Shown piece by piece: positions 1 to 6,268 of a stretch of 35,400 bases of DNA. This stretch comes from Armatimonadota bacterium (lineage in GTDB: Bacteria > Armatimonadota > Fimbriimonadia > Fimbriimonadales > Fimbriimonadaceae). The position numbers and the translations under genes were made by a program. The notes below the pieces were generated by a model. The model was not told the DNA's origin. It saw only the letters and a list, made by a program, of their open reading frames with translations, and made no database searches. The stretch spans positions 1-35,400 of the forward strand of contig JAKOXK010000062.1 of assembly GCA_029781035.1 (NCBI GenBank). Direction: 5' to 3'. The number at the start of each line of letters is the position of its first letter. Position 1 is the first letter of the stretch.

Positions 1-66
1 AGTCGCAGACCCTGATTCTACCAGGACGACCGGACTCGCGAAAGGCCGGGATGAACAGAAGCTCGG

Positions 67-99
67 GACGCCCTTGTCGACACTCCGGACAAGGGCGTC
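67..99. terminator. Perfect hairpin after amt
   Basis: A perfect 12-bp stem (GACGCCCTTGTC at 67-78 paired with GACAAGGGCGTC at 88-99) with a 9-nt loop lies 10 nt beyond the amt stop codon. Three T residues follow on the plus strand and there is no long U-tract on the minus strand, so it may act in either direction. Positions 1-66 hold nothing I recognise; they may be the 3' flank of a gene lying to the left. Confidence 0.65.
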
Positions 100-109
100 T
101 TTCGTCGAC

Positions 110-1336
110 TCAGACGTAAGCGACTTCGCCGTGAAGCGACTCGTCGAGGCCAGTCGCCTCGTCTTCTTCACGCACGACGACCGGCGTCACCAGATTGATC
201 ACCTTGAGGACGACCCACGTGAATCCAAAGGCATAGATCGAGGCTCCGGCCACCGCAGAGAGCTCCTTGAGGAGGAAGCTTCCTCCGCCGGCCAAGAGAC
301 CATCGGCGCCACCAGCTGGATTGACGAGCTTGGACGCGAAGACACCCAGGCAAATCGTGCCGAGCACGCCTCCCACGCCGTGAACGCCCCATACGTCAAG
401 CGCGTCGTCCCAATGCAGCTTGTTCTTGAGGGCGACCGCCCCATAGCACACGACCCCCGACAAGGTGCCGATGATCACGGCGCTTGGCAGGGTCACGAAG
501 CCTGCGCACGGCGTGATCGTGGCCAGTCCGGCAACGGCGCCCGTCAAGAGGCCGAGGAACTTCGGTTTGTGCTCGAACGCCCACGCCATGATCAGCCAGG
601 CAATGGCGGCGAAAGAAGCGGCCGTGTCCGTGTTGAGAAAGGCCAGTCCTGTCACTCCATCGACCTTGAGCTCACTGCCCGCATTGAAACCGTACCATCC
701 GAACCAGAGCAGCCCGGTCCCTAGTGCCACCAGGGGGATGCTGTGCGGACCGTGGTCGGGCGCCCGGCGCTTGCCCACATAGAAGACCGACGCGAGAGCA
801 GCGAACCCAGCTATCGCGTGGACGACGATTCCCCCCGCGAAGTCGAGAACGCCCCACTGTTGCAGGATTCCGCCGCCCCAGACCATGTGAACCATAGGGA
901 AGTACACGCACAGCAACCACAGGCACAAGAAGATCAAATAGGCCTTGAAGTTGACCCGGTTCGTGAACGCACCCGTGATCAGGGCTGGTGTAATGATGGC
1001 GAACATCATTTGGTAGACAATGAAGACCATGAGGGGAATCTTGCCGTCTCCCGTGAACATCGTCATCGGGTCGATACCGTGGAGAAAGGCGTTGTTGAAG
1101 TTGCCGATCACTCCCCCAAAGTCACCGTGTCCGAAGCTTCCACTGAAGCACATTGAATAGCCGACGAGCACCCAAAGCACGGTTGTGACGCCCATCGAGA
1201 CGAAGCTTTGCATCATGATCGCAAGAACGTTTTTCCTGCCGACCAGTCCGCCGTAGAAGAATGCGAGCCCAGGAGTCATCAACATGACCAGGCTCGCCGA
1301 GAGGATCATGAAGGCTGTGTTTCCGGTGTCAAGCAT
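110..1336 (-). CDS. amt: Ammonium transporter (Amt family)
   Basis: Integral membrane channel for ammonium/ammonia uptake, about 408 residues, the usual Amt length. The N-terminus carries the family signature TPGLAFFYGGLV followed by RKN, and the rest is a chain of about 11 hydrophobic segments with Amt-typical stretches such as GGIVVHA, GFNAGS and VHGVGG; GVHGVGG carries one of the conserved pore histidines. I chose the ATG at 1336 because AGGTGA (minus strand, 1344-1349) sits 7 nt upstream and the protein then begins MLDTGNTAF like other Amts. Longer forms starting at 1354 (ATG) or 1381 (TTG) add residues unlike the family. A CATACT box (1359-1364, minus) could be its -10. No glnK/PII gene lies beside it, which is common but not universal. 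It is divergent from the tyrA-like gene. Confidence 0.95.
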   Translation of the reverse strand: MLDTGNTAFMILSASLVMLMTPGLAFFYGGLVGRKNVLAIMMQSFVSMGVTTVLWVLVGYSMCFSGSFGHGDFGGVIGNFNNAFLHGIDPMTMFTGDGKIPLMVFIVYQMMFAIITPALITGAFTNRVNFKAYLIFLCLWLLCVYFPMVHMVWGGGILQQWGVLDFAGGIVVHAIAGFAALASVFYVGKRRAPDHGPHSIPLVALGTGLLWFGWYGFNAGSELKVDGVTGLAFLNTDTAASFAAIAWLIMAWAFEHKPKFLGLLTGAVAGLATITPCAGFVTLPSAVIIGTLSGVVCYGAVALKNKLHWDDALDVWGVHGVGGVLGTICLGVFASKLVNPAGGADGLLAGGGSFLLKELSAVAGASIYAFGFTWVVLKVINLVTPVVVREEDEATGLDESLHGEVAYV

Positions 1337-1485
1337 CGATGCTTCACCTACCATGCCGAGTATGGGACGATGCTGGGCCAAGGGAGGGACCGGATCCGGA
1401 CTGCTCCGTCAAACAAGCCGCGACCCTGTGCATGAAACCGTCCGTCGAGACCGGAACAGCGAACCAATCGAGTCGTCTCCACCAG

Positions 1486-1491
1486 TATCCT
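1486..1491 (+). promoter_or_regulatory. Putative -10 box of the tyrA-like gene
   Basis: TATCCT lies 7 nt upstream of the ATG at 1499 and no Shine-Dalgarno is visible. The spacing would put the transcript start at or next to the start codon, as in leaderless genes. It is a weaker match than the other boxes in this window. Confidence 0.35.
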
Positions 1492-1498
1492 TTGCTCC

Positions 1499-2578
1499 AT
1501 GGACTGTGTCGTCGTTGGATCGGCTGGGACCGTGGGCCGCACCTTGGTTGAGCACCTAGGCCACCTCGGGCATACGGTCACAGGAGTCGATCTTGGTACA
1601 GCGCCGGCCCTCGGAGCAGCCGCTGCTCAAGCCGACGTCGTGTTCGTGGTGACGCTCCCGATCGAAGGCGTTGGGCGCCTCATGTCGGAAGCCAGTTCGG
1701 TCATGCCGCCAGGGTCCCTCCTGGTGCACGGCACTTCGGTCGAGAAGCCGGTCGAGCCCTATTCCATTCCTGTTTCAGCAGCAGTCGCAAGAGGGATCAC
1801 GGTTAGTCACCTGCACTTTCACTTTCGCCCCGAGCGTCCGTTGCGCCGTACGCTTTACGGGCAGAACGTGTCGGTCAGCACCCAGGGGCCCGAGGCCGCA
1901 CAATGGGCCTCGTGGCTCGATTCCTCCTTCACGTCGTTCGGTCCCGTTGTGAGCCGCCTCGAGCCTGGTGAGCACGACCAACTGACGTCGATCAGCCAAC
2001 TCGTCCACATGGCGGTCTCGACAATCGTGGCGAGGGTTTGGCGACACATGCCGAGGCAAAACGTGCAGCAAGGCATCCGGTTGGGTGGACCCCCTTGTCG
2101 ATCTCTGGTACGGACCGTCCTCCGTACGGCAATCGGGTCGGGCCCGACAAGCAGCATTCTCGTGAACCATCCATCGAGCACCCAGGTACTTGACCTGTTG
2201 CACCAAGCTGTGGCGGAACTCGAGGTAGACGTGCTGGAACGCAAGGACGCCAGCATCAAGGCGTCTTTGGAGGAGTCGCGCTCAGTCCTCGACTCCGAAG
2301 ACCTTGTCGCTTGGGACGCTGAGACAAGCCAGCTGGCCCGATACGAGGCGGACATGCGGAAGGGACACCTTCGGTTTGAATTCACGGGGGAACAGAACCA
2401 GGTCGGCCTTCTGGGCCGGATCCTCCAAGAGTTCGACAGCCGGGGGATCGACAAGACCTCGACGATCGCACAAGTCAATCCGGATGGAGGTTGCACGATC
2501 CTGGTCGGCGTCCGGGAGAAGTCGTCCGCTGTGGAAGAAGCGGTAATGGCGGTCATGCGTTGGAGCGGGGGAATCTAG
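1499..2578 (+). CDS. tyrA: Prephenate dehydrogenase-like protein with C-terminal ACT domain
   Basis: Probable NAD(P)-dependent prephenate (or arogenate) dehydrogenase of tyrosine synthesis, 359 residues. The N-terminal Rossmann fold starts CVVVGSAGTVGRTL, a GxxGxxG-type dinucleotide loop, followed by ADVVFVVTLP and a stretch (LLVHGTSVEKP) placed like the TyrA 'DVGSVK' strand. A helical dimerisation domain follows (about 165-285). The last 70 residues (from about 290, RFEFTGEQNQVGLLGRIL) look like an ACT domain that would bind tyrosine for feedback control. The conserved HPM-G segment of TyrA is replaced by LHFHFRPERP, so the enzyme is divergent; another TyrA-fold dehydrogenase is possible. 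A short membrane-protein gene follows 95 nt downstream and may be co-transcribed. Confidence 0.75.
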   Translation: MDCVVVGSAGTVGRTLVEHLGHLGHTVTGVDLGTAPALGAAAAQADVVFVVTLPIEGVGRLMSEASSVMPPGSLLVHGTSVEKPVEPYSIPVSAAVARGITVSHLHFHFRPERPLRRTLYGQNVSVSTQGPEAAQWASWLDSSFTSFGPVVSRLEPGEHDQLTSISQLVHMAVSTIVARVWRHMPRQNVQQGIRLGGPPCRSLVRTVLRTAIGSGPTSSILVNHPSSTQVLDLLHQAVAELEVDVLERKDASIKASLEESRSVLDSEDLVAWDAETSQLARYEADMRKGHLRFEFTGEQNQVGLLGRILQEFDSRGIDKTSTIAQVNPDGGCTILVGVREKSSAVEEAVMAVMRWSGGI

Positions 2579-2672
2579 GTGCTGCAATAAGGGCCCACAG
2601 TCCCAGGGAGCTTGAATCCCCGTGGGGAACCGGCTCCTCTCAGGTCACATGGGCCCAGGCCCGAGCACCGCC

Positions 2673-2912
2673 ATGAACACAGTCCAACTCGACGGCACCG
2701 CACTTCCCAAGTCGACGCTAAGGTCCAGTGTCAGCCGTCAGACACATCTTGTTGCTGGCCTGATCGTGTTGATCGGTCTGGCACTGACACTCACCGTGAG
2801 CCCACTGTGGATCATCTTCATGGCCCTGCCTGGCCTCGGGCTGATGCTGGATGCCCTGACCGGCGTTTGTCCGATGACACTGATCCTCCGTCGGATGCCA
2901 TGGAACCGCTGA
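2673..2912 (+). CDS. Small DUF2892 (YgaP-like) inner-membrane protein
   Basis: About 79 residues with two adjacent hydrophobic segments (LVAGLIVLIGLALTL and PLWIIFMALPGLGLML) and then the short motif TGVCPMTLILRRMPWN. This layout, including the CPM after the second membrane helix, is typical of the DUF2892/YgaP transmembrane domain, whose general function is unknown; in YgaP it is fused to a rhodanese domain, which is absent here. I chose the ATG at 2673; an upstream GTG (2622) and ATG (2649) are in frame but add non-conserved residues. No clear Shine-Dalgarno is seen. A hairpin with a T-run follows the stop codon at 2956-2984. Confidence 0.75.
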   Translation: MNTVQLDGTALPKSTLRSSVSRQTHLVAGLIVLIGLALTLTVSPLWIIFMALPGLGLMLDALTGVCPMTLILRRMPWNR

Positions 2913-2955
2913 CGGCACTCTTCTATTGCTTTCATTGACAAGTGAACCTGCGCGT

Positions 2956-2984
2956 GGGCCCTGCTGAGTCGGGGCCCCCTTTTT
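2956..2984 (+). terminator. Rho-independent terminator after the DUF2892 gene
   Basis: GGGCCC (2956-2961) pairs with GGGCCC (2972-2977), flanked by further G/C bases, and is followed by CCTTTTT. It lies 44 nt after the stop codon and before the secreted-protein gene at 3101. Confidence 0.55.
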
Positions 2985-3100
2985 GGGGGGCTCAAGGGTT
3001 ATCGCGAAAGTTCTTCCGCAGGATGCCGGGAAACTCACAGTTTCCTCACAAGCCAAGGCAACACTTACGGCAACCGAGAGAACTCGGCCCAAGGAAAACA

Positions 3101-3946
3101 ATGAGACTCACTCAACTAGCTCGAGCGGCCTCCATCACGCTGCTGGTGGGCGCCGCGATCCTCCCAGCGATGGCTCAGCAGAATGGTGGTCCCGGCTTCG
3201 GGCCGGGCCGCGGACAACGAGGCGGCATGGGCGGAGCCATGATGATCGTTCACATGGGCTCTGTCCAGAAGGAACTCAAACTGACCCAAGAGCAGATCCA
3301 GAAGATCGAGGAAATGCGTCCCCCGATGGGCCCGGGTGGTCCGGGTGGTCCGGGTGGTCCTGGTGGGCAGGCCGGACCTCCACAAGGTGGCCCGGGGGGC
3401 CAACCCGGTGGTCAGGGTGGCTTTGGCGCAGGCCCGGGCGGCCCTCCTGATCAAGCGGGCCCCGGTGGTCAGCGAGGACCAGGATTCAATGAGGATGGTC
3501 CCCTCGCGCAGATCTTGGACAAGAACCAGTTGGAGCGACTGCACCAGTTGATGTTGCAGTTCGACGCACCAATGTCGTTCCTCCGTCCCAACGTCGCGGA
3601 GAAGCTTCAACTGACCGAGGATCAACGGCAGCAGATCGACCAGATCATCCAGGAGAAGATGCCCCGGCCACAAGGTGGTCCTGGTTTTGGGCCCGGCTCG
3701 GCCAATGGTCAGGGTCGCGGGCAAGGACAAGGCTTCGGCCGTGGCCAGGGTCAGGGTCAGGGCAACGGCTTTGGCCAGAGGCAGGGCCAGCCTCCGATGA
3801 TGGACTGGGCGAAGACACAGGCGGCGAAGGCCGAAGCTTTCAAGGCCGCTTTTGCCATCCTCTCGCCGGAACAAAAGGCCGAGTGGAAAGACCTGACGGG
3901 TAAACCGTTCACGGCTTGGGAAGAGCCGAAACGACCGCAGGGCTGA
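3101..3946 (+). CDS. Secreted Gly/Pro/Gln-rich Spy/CpxP-like protein
   Basis: About 281 residues. Residues 1-26 form a Sec signal peptide (basic start, then a hydrophobic run ending PAMAQQ). The mature protein has LTxEQ-type motifs (KLTQEQIQKIEEM near 60 and LTEDQRQQIDQII near 170) as in periplasmic Spy/CpxP/LTxxQ proteins, which bind metal or chaperone unfolded protein. Between them lie low-complexity Gly-rich segments. One (about residues 77-120) is collagen-like, with repeated G-P-G/G-G-P triplets; the other is rich in GQGQGFG. The C-terminus is helical (LSPEQKAEWKDLTGKPF). AAGGA at 3091-3095 supports the ATG at 3101; the frame is open upstream but lacks a signal peptide there. The function is unknown; the family assignment rests on motif pattern only. 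Confidence 0.7.
   Translation: MRLTQLARAASITLLVGAAILPAMAQQNGGPGFGPGRGQRGGMGGAMMIVHMGSVQKELKLTQEQIQKIEEMRPPMGPGGPGGPGGPGGQAGPPQGGPGGQPGGQGGFGAGPGGPPDQAGPGGQRGPGFNEDGPLAQILDKNQLERLHQLMLQFDAPMSFLRPNVAEKLQLTEDQRQQIDQIIQEKMPRPQGGPGFGPGSANGQGRGQGQGFGRGQGQGQGNGFGQRQGQPPMMDWAKTQAAKAEAFKAAFAILSPEQKAEWKDLTGKPFTAWEEPKRPQG
3332..3367 (+). repeat. 9-bp tandem repeat encoding a collagen-like segment
   Basis: The unit CCGGGTGGT is repeated three times (3332-3358) with a fourth imperfect copy. It lies in frame within the secreted Gly-rich gene and encodes Pro-Gly-Gly triplets. Such arrays can change copy number by slippage without breaking the frame. Confidence 0.8.
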
Positions 3947-3956
3947 AACGAATGAC

Positions 3957-3986
3957 GGGCCCTGGCTGCCTGACGAGCCAGGGCCC
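3957..3986. terminator. Shared bidirectional terminator hairpin
   Basis: A perfect 11-bp stem (GGGCCCTGGCT 3957-3967, AGCCAGGGCCC 3976-3986) with an 8-nt loop lies between two convergent genes, 11 nt from each stop codon. A modest T-rich tail (GTTCTCTTGTCT) follows on the plus strand. Confidence 0.8.
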
Positions 3987-3997
3987 GTTCTCTTGTC

Positions 3998-4723
3998 TCA
4001 GCCCTTCAGAGGAACGATCCATATGTTCCGGTAACGGACTGGACACCCGTGGTTCTGCAACATGATCGGTCCGACCTTTGGCCTTGGGCCCTCAATCCCG
4101 GCGCGGGTTGGACACTTGTCGATCTCCACATTGTCGTGGATCTTGACGCCGTTCTGAACGACCGTGATCCTCGGCTTCGCCTTCAGAGTGCCGTCCTTGT
4201 TGAACCGAGGCGCACGGAATGTGATGTCGTATTCGTTCCAGTGCTCCGGCGGCTTGATCGCGATCTGGTCCGGATCCTTCTGTTCATAGATCGCTCCACA
4301 CCCTCCAAACTCATAGGTCGGGTTTTGGTAGCTGTCCAGGATCTGGACCTCATAGCGTCCCTGGTTATAAACGCCGCTGTTCGCCCGGCCCTGGCTCGTC
4401 TGATCGGACATGAGCGGCAACCAGAACTCCACATGAAGTCTGTAATCGCCGAAGTCCTGCTTGGTGATGAGGTCGGTGGCGCCCGGCTTGACGACGAGGG
4501 CACCGTCCTCGATCGTCCATTGGCAAGGTTCATTGGACCCGCGTTGCATCCAGGACGACGTGTCTTTACCGTCAAAAAGCACAAGGGCGCCTCGCGGAGG
4601 CTTGACCGGCTTTTCGTCGTAGTGGTCTTTAGTCTGGACAGACGTGACGGACGCGAGTGCCAGACCCGACAAGCATAAAACTACGGCTGTGAGCACGGAA
4701 CCAGCCGTTCTTGCGCGGCACAT
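3998..4723 (-). CDS. Secreted DUF1080 (3-keto-disaccharide hydrolase-like) protein
   Basis: 241 residues with an N-terminal signal peptide (hydrophobic run about 8-25). The mature part matches the DUF1080 beta-sandwich layout: LFDGKDTSSWMQRGSNEPCQWTIEDGALVVKPG, then DFGDYRLHVEFW, then RANSGVYNQGRYEVQILDSY, then HWNEYDITFRAPRF and a C-terminal GPIMLQNHGCPVRYRNIWI. DUF1080 is a concanavalin-like fold; some members hydrolyse 3-keto-glycosides and many are secreted carbohydrate-binding or hydrolase proteins. The substrate here cannot be told. The ATG at 4723 has no Shine-Dalgarno but a TAGACT box lies 6 nt upstream. It stands alone as a transcription unit, convergent with the Gly-rich gene on its left. 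Confidence 0.9.
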   Translation of the reverse strand: MCRARTAGSVLTAVVLCLSGLALASVTSVQTKDHYDEKPVKPPRGALVLFDGKDTSSWMQRGSNEPCQWTIEDGALVVKPGATDLITKQDFGDYRLHVEFWLPLMSDQTSQGRANSGVYNQGRYEVQILDSYQNPTYEFGGCGAIYEQKDPDQIAIKPPEHWNEYDITFRAPRFNKDGTLKAKPRITVVQNGVKIHDNVEIDKCPTRAGIEGPRPKVGPIMLQNHGCPVRYRNIWIVPLKG

Positions 4724-4729
4724 GAGGTG

Positions 4730-4735
4730 AGTCTA
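4730..4735 (-). promoter_or_regulatory. -10 box of the DUF1080 gene (leaderless type)
   Basis: Minus-strand TAGACT with only 6 nt (CACCTC) before the ATG at 4723. The transcript would begin at the start codon. The same box is found upstream of ubiX. Confidence 0.55.
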
Positions 4736-4775
4736 CCGCTGGGTCGGCGATATCCGGCGACGGGGCGTTCAAGAT

Positions 4776-4810
4776 CAGAAGGACGCCAACCAGAAGTCGG
4801 CGTCCTTCTG
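4776..4810 (-). terminator. Perfect hairpin after the second Gly-rich gene
   Basis: A perfect 12-bp stem (CAGAAGGACGCC 4776-4787, GGCGTCCTTCTG 4799-4810) with an 11-nt loop lies 17 nt beyond the stop codon at 4828. No U-tract is present on the minus strand. Confidence 0.65.
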
Positions 4811-4827
4811 CCTGAATCCTCCCCGAC

Positions 4828-5565
4828 CTAGCCCGCGTCTTCGTCGAACTTGAATGGAGCTCCAGCCATTGACTTGAGCTTCGCTGCTTGATCCGTCGTC
4901 AAGATCTTGCCAAGTTCATCACTCAGGATCTTGTCGTTCTTGGTCATGATCCCGCCCACTTCGGTGCGGTCGATCTCCTGGTTTCGGACCTTCTCCATCA
5001 ACGCTTGCTGCGCTTCGCGTTGCTTAGCTTGAAGATCGGCCACTTTTGCTTTCTGGTCGTCAGTGAGCCCGAGGTCTTTCTGGAAGTCTTCGCGGAGCAG
5101 GACACGGTTGCCCGCCCGCTGGACGTAGAGTTCTTTGAGCCTCTTGGCTTGGTCGGCGGTCAAAATGTCGAGGTATTGCTTTTCCCTCTCCATCATGCGC
5201 TGCTGAGCTTGAGCCGGGTCAAATCCACCCGCGCCCGACCTCGTTCCGCGGTTCTGGCCGCCGCCGCCTCCAGCGTTTCCGCCACCGGCCGCACCGCCGC
5301 CCGCGTTTCCACCTCCACCCGTTCCGGCTGCACCGCCACCTGTCCCGCGGTTACCGCGGTTCCCTCGCGCAGGACTGAGGGCCTGGAGCTTCGATTTCTG
5401 GTCGTCTGTCAGTTTGAGTTCTTTCTCGACATCGGGCCGATTGAGCAAGCCCGTCATGCTGGCCGTGTTGTTCCGACCAAAGCCTTGCCTGCCGCCGCCT
5501 CCGTTGTTCTGGGCTTGGCCGCCAACGGCAAGCGCCAGGATAGCAATCACTAAGAGTCTTTTCAA
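4828..5565 (-). CDS. Secreted Gly/Ala/Asn-rich protein with LTxDQ repeats
   Basis: About 245 residues. The start is the TTG at 5565: a strong AAAGGAGGA lies about 11 nt upstream and it gives a clean signal peptide (KRLLVIAILALAVGGQAQ). The open frame extends further upstream but without a signal sequence. The mature protein has four LT-x-DQ motifs: LKLTDDQKSKLQ, ILTADQAKRLKEL, GLTDDQKAKVADL and ILTTDQAAKL, spread over helical segments. A Gly/Ala/Asn low-complexity linker (about residues 72-112) separates the first from the rest. It resembles the Spy-like gene at 3101 in design but not in detail. Function unknown; a periplasmic chaperone-like or metal-sensing role is possible by analogy to the LTxxQ family. 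Confidence 0.7.
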   Translation of the reverse strand: MKRLLVIAILALAVGGQAQNNGGGGRQGFGRNNTASMTGLLNRPDVEKELKLTDDQKSKLQALSPARGNRGNRGTGGGAAGTGGGGNAGGGAAGGGNAGGGGGQNRGTRSGAGGFDPAQAQQRMMEREKQYLDILTADQAKRLKELYVQRAGNRVLLREDFQKDLGLTDDQKAKVADLQAKQREAQQALMEKVRNQEIDRTEVGGIMTKNDKILSDELGKILTTDQAAKLKSMAGAPFKFDEDAG

Positions 5566-5685
5566 GATTAGAGAGTCCTCCTTTTGCGCAGAGACGCCCC
5601 GGGTGTTCGGCGGTTCAACTGGAACTTGAGAAAAGGTAACAAATTCGCAGTAGGGGGTAGGGCAGCAGGCACTCCAACGGGAATA

Positions 5686-5722
5686 GCTCCCTCCGCGAGT
5701 CCAGGTGAAACGCGGAAGGAGC
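5686..5722 (-). terminator. Hairpin after the cytochrome c gene
   Basis: GCTCCCTCCGCG (5686-5697) pairs with CGCGGAAGGAGC (5711-5722) with one C/A mismatch and a 13-nt loop. It lies 22 nt beyond the stop codon of the minus-strand cytochrome gene. Confidence 0.6.
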
Positions 5723-5744
5723 CGCAAGACCGATCTCGTCGTGC

Positions 5745-6140
5745 CTAGGATCCGAGGGACTTCAACTGCCCGATGAGTTTGGTCTTCACGTCGTCTGGCA
5801 GCGGCTTGCCGCGGCGCGGAGGCATCTTGCCACCTTCCACCATGATCTCCATCTTCGAGAGCATCGCTTTGTTCGCCTTGGCGTCGTCGTTCGTCTTGAG
5901 GATCGACATGTCGACGCCACCTGCAGGGTTCCCGCCGGAATGACAACCGACGCAGTACTCTTGAATCACCGGTTGGACGTCTTTGACAAAGTCCACAGTC
6001 GTGGTGCTGCCATTGCCTGGAGCGGTCGATGTCGTTGTATTCGGAGTGGAACTGCCGTCGCTGGGACTGCTACTGGAGCTCGAACATCCTGAGACCATAA
6101 CACCGACAGCCAGAAGAGCAAGCAAAACCTGATGCCGCAT
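5745..6140 (-). CDS. Lipoprotein with a single cytochrome c haem motif
   Basis: 131 residues. The lipoprotein signal peptide ends in the lipobox VSGC (Cys19), so the protein should be lipid-anchored. A Ser/Thr/Gly/Asn-rich linker (20-48) precedes a small cytochrome c domain: DFVKDVQPVIQEYCVGCHSGG has the haem-binding CxxCH (Cys63, Cys66, His67), and GGKMPPRRGKPL supplies a likely distal Met (Met106) in the usual KMPP context. This DVxPI/CxxCH/KMPP layout is that of the planctomycete-type (PSCyt1-like) and related cytochrome c domains. It probably carries electrons at the periplasmic face; the partner is unknown. The ATG at 6140 has no Shine-Dalgarno; TAAACT lies 7 nt upstream. Confidence 0.88.
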   Translation of the reverse strand: MRHQVLLALLAVGVMVSGCSSSSSSPSDGSSTPNTTTSTAPGNGSTTTVDFVKDVQPVIQEYCVGCHSGGNPAGGVDMSILKTNDDAKANKAMLSKMEIMVEGGKMPPRRGKPLPDDVKTKLIGQLKSLGS

Positions 6141-6147
6141 ATCGCGG

Positions 6148-6153
6148 AGTTTA
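6148..6153 (-). promoter_or_regulatory. -10 box of the cytochrome c gene (leaderless type)
   Basis: Minus-strand TAAACT 7 nt before the ATG at 6140. It lies in the 128-bp gap shared with the divergent tricorn-like gene, which has TAAACC (6251-6256) 12 nt before its own ATG as a weaker candidate. Confidence 0.55.
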
Positions 6154-6268
6154 CTGTTTCGGGCCGCCGAAAGTTCCGTCGTGCCCGTCGCACTGGTCGC
6201 GATGTAAGTGTTGAGGAGCGATGGGACTTGCCGACAAGTTTCCGACAGGGTAAACCAGCGGCACTCAC

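Noticed and set aside
2591-2656. GGGCCCA/TGGGCCC inverted repeat between tyrA-like and DUF2892 genes
   Set aside because: Seven-bp arms with a 52-nt loop; too loose to call a terminator.
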